A stretch of DNA of 12,074 bases from Flemingiibacterium sp045644145 (GTDB lineage: Bacteria; Bacillota; Clostridia; Oscillospirales; CAG-272). The stretch spans positions 1 through 12,074 of the forward strand of contig JAZRGK010000037.1 of assembly GCA_045644145.1 (NCBI GenBank), written 5' to 3'. The notes below the pieces were generated by a model that saw only the letters and a program-made list of their open reading frames with translations, made no database searches and was not told where the DNA came from. Numbering within the stretch: the stretch's first letter is position 1; every line of letters begins with the position of its first letter. Shown piece after piece: positions 6,308-12,074 of this stretch. Both the position numbers and the translations under genes were made by a program.

Positions 6308-8866
6308 TTAGTCCTTGCAGTCGTACCATGTGCCGCCGATCGCCGCCGAAACGGTAAGCGGAACGGTAAGCGGAGCGCAGTTTTCCATCTCGCGAACAAG
6401 AATATCACGCGCCGCCTCGGCATCCGCCGCCGATGCTTCCACTATAAGCTCGTCATGCACCTGCAAAATAAGCCTTGCGTCAAGTCCGCTTTCACGGAGA
6501 GCCTTGTCAACCTTAATCATGGCGATTTTGATTATATCAGCCGCGCTTCCCTGAATGGGGCTGTTCATGGCAACGCGCTCGCCGAATCCCACAAGCATCT
6601 TTTTGCCGGATTTTAACTCCGGAATATCCCGTCTGCGCCCGAACATGGTGGTAACGTAGCCGTCTGCCTTCGCTTTTTCAACCACGTCCGTGAGATATGC
6701 CGCTACCTTCGGATATTTGGCAAGATACGCCTCAATATACTCCGCCGCCTGCTTTTTGGTGACCCCGATATCCTGCGCCAAGGAAAAATCGGAGATTCCG
6801 TACACGATGCCAAAATTCACCGCCTTTGCGCGCTTACGCATCTCGCCTGTGACCGCCCCAAGGGGTACACCGAACGCCTGAGATGCGGTGACTGTATGAA
6901 TGTCGATGCCGTTTACAAAGGCATCCGTCATGGTTTCGTCCCCGGAAATGTGGGCAAGCAGTCGAAGCTCGATTTGGGAATAATCCGCGTCGATAAGCAC
7001 TCTGCCCTCGTCTGTGGGTATGAAGAATCTGCGAAGCTCGCGGCCAAGCTCGGTGCGCACGGGGATGTTCTGAAGATTCGGCTCGGTTGAAGAAAGTCTT
7101 CCTGTAGCGGTGACGGTCTGATTGAAGCTTGAATGTATTCTTCCCCTCTCGTCCGCCGCCTTGGCAAGCCCTTCGCCGTAGGTGGATTTTAACTTTGTAA
7201 GCTGTCTATAATCAAGAATATCCTGCACGATCTGATGGTATGGTGCAAGCTTTTCGAGGATATCCGCGCTTGTGGAATAGCTTCCGTTTTTGTTCTTTTT
7301 GCCGTGAGGAAGCGCAAGCCGTTCAAAGAGCACCTCGGAAAGCTGTATGGGGGATTTTATGTTGAATTCGCCCCCTGCGGCAAAGTATATGCGTCCCTCA
7401 AGTACGGATGCTGCATCGGTGAGCTGCTCTGTGAATTTTTCAAGCCCCACGGTGTCTATTTTGAATCCGTGAGCTTCCATTCTTGCAAGAACTGCCGCAA
7501 GAGGCATTTCGATCTCATAAAGCAGTGATTCTTGGGAACGCTCGGAAATCAGCGACGAAAGCATGTCCGAAAGCTTTAAAAGATCCGCCCCGTCAAAGCC
7601 ATCGGATGAGTCGCCGAGATAGGCAAGCTTAAGGGATGCCGCATCGTATTTGCCGGCGGTGGGATCAGCCACATACGCGGCAAGGGTAACATCGAAATCG
7701 AAGGTAACGGTGTCAAAGAATCCGTACTCCGAATACAGCGCCTTGGAGTCGTATACAAAGAGCTTTATTCCCCTTTTATGAAGCTCGCACAGCACATCGG
7801 AAAGCCCCTCGCGCATGTCCGATTTGTACACATTAACACCATCCGCTGAAAAGCTTAATGCGTCGCCGCACATCACACCTATACGCTCACTTCTATTTTC
7901 AAGCGCACGTCTTGCCGCCTCTGCAGGAGTGGCGCACAAAACCGCCTGTTTATCGGAAGATTCCGCCGTACATCCGCATGCGGGAATATCCGCCGCATCA
8001 AGTCCGAAGCGCTTTATAAGCGCGGAAAACTCTAATTTCGTGAACAGTTCAAGCAGTTCCCCGCGAGCCGCTTCCGCGCGGTCACATCGCCCGTCAATGT
8101 CCGATACGGACATACCGATAGGAGCATCTCTAACAATGGTGGCAAGCCACCTTGACATGTACGCCGAGTCCTTGCCATCCGCAAGCTTTTGGCGCTGTCC
8201 CGGCTTTATGTCGGGAGCATCCAAATTGTCGTATACACCCTCAAGAGTGCCAAATTCAGAAATAAGCTTAAAAGCGGTCTTTTCACCGATTCCGGGAACG
8301 CCCGGAATGTTATCGGATGAGTCGCCCATAAGCGCCTTTACGTCAACAAATTTATCGGAAGTGATACCGTAGGTTTCGATGAATTTCTGCTTGTCGAAAT
8401 GCACCGTTTCGCTGTTTGTGGCAAGAAGGACGGTAACATTTTCGCTTATAAGTTGTAGTGAATCGCGGTCACCCGTGAGAATGTACGCCACTTCACCGGA
8501 ATCCGTTGCCATAGCACCTACCGTACCGAGAATATCGTCCGCCTCGTAGCCCTCAAGAGTGATAACTCTGGCACCCATCGCCTCAGCGCATTTTTTGGCG
8601 TAAGGGAGCTGCATGGCAAGTTCCTCGGGCATGCCCTTACGGGTTGCTTTGTAGCCGCCATATTCCTTGTGGCGGAAGGTTGGGGCGCGCATGTCAAACG
8701 CCACCGCAAATCCGTCGGGTTTTATTTCTTCAAGCGCGCGGTTCAGTATGTTCACAAAGCCGTATACGGCGTTAGTGTGAAGCCCCTCTTTGGTGGTAAG
8801 GGGGCGTATGCCATAAAAAGCTCTGTTAAGTATGCTGTTGCCGTCAACTGCCAGTATCTTTTTCAT
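6308..8866 (-). CDS. polA: DNA polymerase I
   Basis: Repair and Okazaki-fragment polymerase, 852 residues from the chosen start. The 5' nuclease domain (about 1-290) carries D8 in AVDGN, EADD (108-111), LTGDRDSLQLI and GDSSDNIPGVPGIGEKTA. The central exonuclease-like domain (about 320-500) lacks the DxE pair expected at its first motif, reading RSERIGVMCG there, although FDFDVTLAAYVADP remains; proofreading is probably absent, as in Bacillus-type enzymes. The polymerase domain shows motif A DADYSQIELR (catalytic D628), motif B with R677, K681, Y689 in RKRAKAVNFGIVYG, and motif C VHDE (803-806, D805). The ATG at 8866 follows GGGAGA with about seven bases of spacing and begins the conserved MKKILAVDGN. 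The frame stays open upstream to a TTG at 9040, but that part translates the leader palindromes and is not family-like. The promoter is at 9068-9096. Confidence 0.97.
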   Translation of the reverse strand: MKKILAVDGNSILNRAFYGIRPLTTKEGLHTNAVYGFVNILNRALEEIKPDGFAVAFDMRAPTFRHKEYGGYKATRKGMPEELAMQLPYAKKCAEAMGARVITLEGYEADDILGTVGAMATDSGEVAYILTGDRDSLQLISENVTVLLATNSETVHFDKQKFIETYGITSDKFVDVKALMGDSSDNIPGVPGIGEKTAFKLISEFGTLEGVYDNLDAPDIKPGQRQKLADGKDSAYMSRWLATIVRDAPIGMSVSDIDGRCDRAEAARGELLELFTKLEFSALIKRFGLDAADIPACGCTAESSDKQAVLCATPAEAARRALENRSERIGVMCGDALSFSADGVNVYKSDMREGLSDVLCELHKRGIKLFVYDSKALYSEYGFFDTVTFDFDVTLAAYVADPTAGKYDAASLKLAYLGDSSDGFDGADLLKLSDMLSSLISERSQESLLYEIEMPLAAVLARMEAHGFKIDTVGLEKFTEQLTDAASVLEGRIYFAAGGEFNIKSPIQLSEVLFERLALPHGKKNKNGSYSTSADILEKLAPYHQIVQDILDYRQLTKLKSTYGEGLAKAADERGRIHSSFNQTVTATGRLSSTEPNLQNIPVRTELGRELRRFFIPTDEGRVLIDADYSQIELRLLAHISGDETMTDAFVNGIDIHTVTASQAFGVPLGAVTGEMRKRAKAVNFGIVYGISDFSLAQDIGVTKKQAAEYIEAYLAKYPKVAAYLTDVVEKAKADGYVTTMFGRRRDIPELKSGKKMLVGFGERVAMNSPIQGSAADIIKIAMIKVDKALRESGLDARLILQVHDELIVEASAADAEAARDILVREMENCAPLTVPLTVSAAIGGTWYDCKD

Positions 8867-8920
8867 ATGTGTTTCTCCCGTACTTACGAAATCTTGTTGG
8901 TCAAACAAATAACCACCGAA

Positions 8921-8950
8921 TACGGGAGGAGCAAGCCCCTCCCCTACCGG
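8921..8950. repeat. GC-rich palindromic element in the polA leader
   Basis: GGGAGGAGC (8924-8932) pairs with GCCCCTCCC (8935-8943) around AA, with one A/C mismatch. TAC lies directly before it (8921-8923) and CTACCGG after it (8944-8950). The arrangement parallels the element at 3180-3203. It is followed by no T-run in the polA direction, so it is not an evident terminator. It may be a copy of a dispersed intergenic palindrome. Confidence 0.55.
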
Positions 8951-8952
8951 AT

Positions 8953-8972
8953 TTTTATGAATATTCATAAAA
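8953..8972. repeat. Perfect 20-bp palindrome in the polA leader
   Basis: The sequence TTTTATGAATATTCATAAAA equals its own reverse complement, with no spacer. It starts two bases after the GC-rich element. It lies about 95 nt downstream of the predicted polA -10, so it could be a roadblock operator, an RNA structure, or part of the neighbouring repeat. The TGAAT/ATTCA halves recall arginine-repressor half-sites, but the spacing is wrong. Confidence 0.6.
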
Positions 8973-9067
8973 TGCAATTTCACATCGCAGTCTAACCAAG
9001 GCTTCAAAAATGTTATATCCACGGCGAATTGCCACGACAAATGGACAAAATCTCAATTTCGCTTATA

Positions 9068-9096
9068 ATTATACCACAACTCGCTGATTCTGTCAC
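9068..9096 (-). promoter_or_regulatory. Sigma-A promoter of polA
   Basis: On the minus strand, GTGACA (9096-9091, five of six consensus bases), a 17-nt spacer and a perfect TATAAT (9073-9068) with TG one base before it. Transcription should begin near 9061, leaving a leader of about 195 nt before the polA ATG. Confidence 0.85.
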
Positions 9097-9198
9097 TATA
9101 ATTTCCCGAAAAAAACCGATATTTTTTAAAGCGGCGCAATATTAACAAAGCGTTCACAAATAGGCAACACTATATACGATTATAATTTTAAAGTTTTA

Positions 9199-9207
9199 TG
9201 ATATAAT
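9199..9207 (+). promoter_or_regulatory. Extended -10 promoter of the DUF5711-like/cvpA/clp operon
   Basis: TGATATAAT is an extended -10 (TG, one base, consensus TATAAT at 9202-9207) in a very AT-rich tract. No good -35 is seen at 16-18 nt, which extended -10 promoters tolerate. A second TATAAT at 9181-9186 could be an alternative, but the TTCACA at 9153-9158 is too far away for it. The predicted start is near 9214, about 43 nt before the ATG. Confidence 0.65.
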
Positions 9208-9256
9208 ATAAAGTAATTATTTAAAAATACTAAGCAAAGTGAAAGGAGCGAGTAAA

Positions 9257-10672
9257 ATGCCGACAGCTCCCGTTAAAAATACAAAATCACCCCCGCCTGC
9301 CATAAAACAAAAGTCTGCAACTGCGCCGAAGATGGATTCTCACTATACCAGAATGAGCGCAAAGTTCAGAACCGCAAAATATTTCACCACCATACTGCTC
9401 GTGGGATTTCTTATATTTTCCTTTACATTCTTAAGAGGAGATATCACCCTTGAAAACCTGAGATATCTCTTAAAATTCATAAGCTTCACCAATACGGAAA
9501 CTTCCATAACCGCATCCAAGATCAACTACCCCTCAGGAGATCCTAACCGCCTTGAGCTTTTTATAGGCGACCTTTGTACTCTCTCCCCCGAGGGATACGC
9601 GCTGTACGACTCAAGAGGAAACCAGATCATGGCGGAAAATATCAAGTACGCCACCCCCACATTAAAGATTGGCGAACGCTTCGCACTCTGCTTTGACCTT
9701 GACGGTACGGCGTTTACGGTGCTTAATACATTCTCAAAGCTATACGAGGGCAGCACCGAATATCCCATAACCGATGCCGCCATAGCTGCAAACGGAAGCT
9801 TCGCCATAGCATCCTCATCAAGAGAATACCGCACCGCAATCACGCTTTATGACAGCGATTTCAAGCCGGTAGCAAGAGTTTATAAGAACGACCATCTTAT
9901 GGCGCTCGACTTAAACGAGGACTCGTCTATAGTCACCGTCATGACTTCGGGTGCTAAAAACGGTGAATTTTATTCAAGAATCGAGCTTATAAGCCCAAAC
10001 TCCGAAAATGTACTGAAAAGCTGTGAGCTGTCAGGGCTCGGCTATGCACTGTACCCTACCGACACCGGATTTGCGGTGATAACCGATGAATCCGTGTGCT
10101 TCCTTGATAACGAGCTTGAGCTTGTGCGCGCATACAAGCATTACTCAAAGCTTTCCATGACAGATTCATGCGGCCAATACATCGCCTGCATGTATTCCGA
10201 CAGCGTTATCGGTAACAGCTATCACGCCCTCATATATTCATCCGACGGAGAGCTTGTTTTCGAGGGCGATTTTGACGGCAAGCTCATAGCCCTTGACTTC
10301 GAGGAAAGCGGCGACTACTTATTCATCCTCACAGGAACTACCGTAAGCCGCATAAATCTGATAAATGACAAGATCGGCACATTCACAGTTGAATCTGATG
10401 CTATTGATCTTCTTGCACAAGAACCGAATTCGGTGCTGGTGTGCAAGAAGAACTATGCATTAACCTACGAATTCACCAATTTCGCCGAGCGATACTTTGA
10501 CCGTGTGGGCGCTTCCGATACCAAAGCGGAAACCGAGAGTGCGGATACTGCCGTCGACTCGGATTCAAGCGTCGAAACAGATGTCCTCACTGCTTCCGAA
10601 ACGGAAGCACCGGAAGAAACCGCATCCGAGGAAACTAAGGACACATCAACAAATACGGAGGAGAGCGAATGA
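9257..10672 (+). CDS. DUF5711-like single-pass membrane protein with probable extracytoplasmic beta-propeller
   Basis: A 471-residue protein of unknown function. The N-terminal 41 residues are basic and proline-rich (cytoplasmic by the positive-inside rule). One hydrophobic segment follows at 42-59 (YFTTILLVGFLIFSFTFL). Residues about 80-420 form a repetitive beta-rich region with recurring short units such as LYDSRGNQI, LYDSDFKPV, IYSSDGELV and FLDNELELV, as in beta-propeller blades. The last about 45 residues are a low-complexity Ser/Thr/Asp/Glu-rich tail. This architecture matches what I know of clostridial DUF5711 proteins, though I assign the family from memory of its layout. An upstream GTG (9239) overlaps the ribosome binding site AAAGGAG; the ATG at 9257, eight bases after it, is the better start. 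The stop overlaps the cvpA start (ATGA), so the two products are probably made together. Confidence 0.8.
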   Translation: MPTAPVKNTKSPPPAIKQKSATAPKMDSHYTRMSAKFRTAKYFTTILLVGFLIFSFTFLRGDITLENLRYLLKFISFTNTETSITASKINYPSGDPNRLELFIGDLCTLSPEGYALYDSRGNQIMAENIKYATPTLKIGERFALCFDLDGTAFTVLNTFSKLYEGSTEYPITDAAIAANGSFAIASSSREYRTAITLYDSDFKPVARVYKNDHLMALDLNEDSSIVTVMTSGAKNGEFYSRIELISPNSENVLKSCELSGLGYALYPTDTGFAVITDESVCFLDNELELVRAYKHYSKLSMTDSCGQYIACMYSDSVIGNSYHALIYSSDGELVFEGDFDGKLIALDFEESGDYLFILTGTTVSRINLINDKIGTFTVESDAIDLLAQEPNSVLVCKKNYALTYEFTNFAERYFDRVGASDTKAETESADTAVDSDSSVETDVLTASETEAPEETASEETKDTSTNTEESE

Positions 10673-11391
10673 GCTTTATAATTGACCTTTTGATAATTGC
10701 AGCCGCGGCTGCGGCAATATACCTCGGTGTTGCTCGGGGATTCATAAAATCCGTTACCCATTTTCTCTCGCTTATAGTTGCAGTGGTGGCAGTTTTTACT
10801 TTCACCGTTCCGGTTTCTGATTGGTTAAACGAAAAATTCGTGGAAGACAAGGTTTCAACTATAACCGAGGATTCCCTTAACGGCATAGTTGATGCCGGCG
10901 TTGAGAGGCTTCAGCTCGAAAAGGTATTTAGTGACCGTCCGGATGCCCTTATTAACGTGACGGAGAGGTTTTCCGTTGACATTGAGGAGCTTGTTAGCTA
11001 CTATACGGATTTCTTAAGTAATCTCGCCGAATCTGCGGCTATAGATGAGCTTGCGGAGAAATTGGCAGGACCGACCGCCGCCGCTCTCAGTACGGCTCTT
11101 TCGGCAATCGCCGTATTTGTTGCCGCAATGATCGTTATGAAGCTTATTTCCTTCATACTCGATCTCATTTTCCGACTGCCCGTTCTTAAAAGACTGAACA
11201 AATTCCTTGGTTTTTTGTTCGGCGTATGCAGTGCGGCGGTAAGCGTGCTGGTTATAGCTAATCTGGCGGTGGGGCTTATATTCGCCCTCGAAGCTATAAA
11301 CGGCGATATTTTCAATCAAAGTGTAGTTGACAACTCGGTTATTTTAAACTATCTCTACAATAACAGCCTTATTATATTTGGCAAAAAATAA
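10669..11391 (+). CDS. CvpA-family membrane protein
   Basis: A 240-residue integral membrane protein with four predicted hydrophobic segments: about 3-20, 28-47, 137-168 and 179-207. The opening with the small-residue helix then GVARGFIKSV (20-29) and the later RLPVLKRLNKFLGFLFGV are the conserved CvpA features. The loop between helices 2 and 3 (about 48-135) is hydrophilic and longer than in E. coli CvpA. E. coli CvpA is linked to colicin V production and to envelope-stress/bile resistance; Firmicute members such as YshB are poorly characterised, so no precise activity is claimed. The ATG is preceded by GGAGGA and overlaps the upstream stop by 4 nt. The downstream Clp gene starts 32 nt later, consistent with a three-gene operon. 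Confidence 0.88.
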   Translation: MSFIIDLLIIAAAAAAIYLGVARGFIKSVTHFLSLIVAVVAVFTFTVPVSDWLNEKFVEDKVSTITEDSLNGIVDAGVERLQLEKVFSDRPDALINVTERFSVDIEELVSYYTDFLSNLAESAAIDELAEKLAGPTAAALSTALSAIAVFVAAMIVMKLISFILDLIFRLPVLKRLNKFLGFLFGVCSAAVSVLVIANLAVGLIFALEAINGDIFNQSVVDNSVILNYLYNNSLIIFGKK

Positions 11392-11423
11392 ATTCTGCAG
11401 TACCTGAAAGGAACCTTATACCT

Positions 11424-12074
11424 ATGGAAATGTGTGCAAGATGCCACAAGCGTGTGGCTGTGGTATACGTCACAAAAATCGAAAACGGTGAAACCGTCAC
11501 CGAAGGCATTTGCTTAAAGTGTGCAAGAGAGCTTGGTATCAAGCCGGTAAACGATATTCTCGAAAAAATGGGCGTTTCCCCTGATTCCATCGAGGAGCTT
11601 GACCATGAGCTTGCCGATATGGCGGAAACTATGACCGAGCTTACCGCCGCCGACGAGTCCGACGACGATGCAAACGGACGTGCGCCGTCAATCAATCTTT
11701 CAAAGCTTTTCGGAAGCTACGGTCTTGGTAAGCCCGGCGAAGCTAAGGACGGCGATAAGCAAAAATCAAAAGCATCCGGCAAAGACGCAAAATCTGCGCC
11801 GTCGAAGCTTAAATATCTCACCAACTACTGTAAAAATCTTACAGCCTATGCCGCTGAGGGCAAGGTTGACCGAATCGTTGGACGTGAGCGTGAGCTTGAC
11901 CGCGTGATACAGATTCTTTCAAGACGTCAGAAGAATAACCCCTGCCTCATAGGCGAGCCCGGTGTCGGCAAAACTGCCATCGCCGAGGCGTTGGCTCTCA
12001 AAATAGCCTATAACGACGTTCCGAGAAGACTTGCGGGTAAGCAGGTGTATCTCGTTGACCTTACCGCACTGGTT
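11424..12074 (+). CDS. ClpE-like AAA+ unfoldase with N-terminal zinc finger, 5' part (cut by window edge)
   Basis: 217 codons are present and the frame is open to the window end. It starts MEMCARCHKRVAVVYVTK; C4, C7, C30 and C33 form a CxxC...CxxC zinc-binding module like those of ClpE and McsA. A charged, helical and then low-complexity linker follows (about 42-128, Asp-rich then Lys/Ser-rich). The first AAA module begins YLTNYCKNLTAYAAEGKVDRIVGRERELDRVIQIL and reaches Walker A GEPGVGKT (177-184) and VYLVDLTALV. The double-psi Clp_N repeat domain of ClpC is absent. Clp ATPases of this type unfold proteins, usually for ClpP; the second AAA module and any ClpP-docking loop lie outside the window. 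AAAGGAA precedes the ATG with slightly long spacing, and an ATG at 11430 is an alternative. No CtsR operator is visible upstream. Confidence 0.9.
   Translation, partial: MEMCARCHKRVAVVYVTKIENGETVTEGICLKCARELGIKPVNDILEKMGVSPDSIEELDHELADMAETMTELTAADESDDDANGRAPSINLSKLFGSYGLGKPGEAKDGDKQKSKASGKDAKSAPSKLKYLTNYCKNLTAYAAEGKVDRIVGRERELDRVIQILSRRQKNNPCLIGEPGVGKTAIAEALALKIAYNDVPRRLAGKQVYLVDLTALV

Larger units (their letters stand above)
8867..9256. other. 390-nt divergent intergenic region between polA and the DUF5711-like gene
   Basis: The only gene-free stretch above 300 nt. From left to right it contains the polA ribosome binding site (GGGAGA), a GC-rich hairpin (8924-8943), a perfect 20-bp palindrome (8953-8972), unassigned sequence to 9060, the polA promoter (9068-9096), AT-rich sequence, and the opposite promoter (9199-9207). 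The polA leader from about 9061 to 8867 is about 195 nt. I see no GTCAAA-type CtsR site or CIRCE element. Confidence 0.7.

Noticed and set aside
6121..6423. 100-codon minus-strand reading frame over the polA 3' end
   Set aside because: Arg-rich shadow of polA that runs through the hairpin and the ruvC promoter; no ribosome binding site and no family features.
8953..8972. Arginine repressor (ARG) box
   Set aside because: The TGAAT and ATTCA halves abut directly, whereas known boxes have about four A/T bases between them, and no arginine gene is nearby.
8867..9040. In-frame 58-codon extension of polA to a TTG at 9040
   Set aside because: It translates the leader hairpin and palindrome, has no family resemblance, and the ATG at 8866 has a good ribosome binding site and starts at the conserved N terminus.
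10465..10761. Reading frame antisense to the Ser/Thr/Glu-rich tail of the DUF5711-like gene
   Set aside because: Low-complexity Ser/Val-rich shadow with no ribosome binding site; explained by the coding bias of the tail on the other strand.

Overview
The window looks like a chromosomal segment from an anaerobic, low-to-mid GC Firmicute of the class Clostridia (an Oscillospirales- or Christensenellales-like gut lineage is my best guess). The grounds are family content: a ruvCAB set, an ECF-transporter ATPase pair, a DUF5711-type membrane protein, CvpA and a zinc-finger Clp ATPase. The Firmicutes-type AAGGAGG ribosome binding sites and TTGACA/TATAAT promoters agree. No tRNA, rRNA, CRISPR array, transposase, phage gene or recognisable defence system is visible. 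Almost everything is housekeeping.

Minus strand, from high to low coordinates: polA (6308-8866) has its own sigma-A-type promoter at 9068-9096 and a leader of about 195 nt. It is followed by a 15-bp hairpin at 6176-6219. A consensus promoter at 6133-6161 then starts a second unit: ruvC, a GNAT acetyltransferase, ruvA and ruvB. After a 144-nt gap (3081-3224) holding a small palindromic element come a SAM-dependent methyltransferase, pheA (bifunctional chorismate mutase/prephenate dehydratase with an ACT domain), ecfA1 and the first codons of ecfA2, which leaves the window. The ruv genes resolve Holliday junctions, PolA fills repair gaps, PheA commits chorismate to phenylalanine, and EcfA1/A2 are the ATPases of a vitamin/metal uptake transporter.

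Plus strand, divergent from polA: an extended -10 promoter (9199-9207) precedes a DUF5711-like single-pass membrane protein, a CvpA-family four-helix membrane protein (4-nt ATGA overlap) and, 32 nt on, the 5' part of a ClpE-like AAA+ unfoldase with a Cys4 zinc finger at its N terminus. The close spacing suggests one operon.

The 390-nt divergent intergenic region 8867-9256 is the only gene-free stretch above 300 nt. It holds two opposed promoters, a perfect 20-bp palindrome and a GC-rich hairpin. That hairpin resembles another at 3180-3203, and the two may belong to a dispersed palindromic repeat family. I found no convincing previously undescribed system. The less ordinary points are the DUF5711-CvpA-Clp gene set, the polA leader, the palindromic elements and the acetyltransferase inside the ruv cluster.
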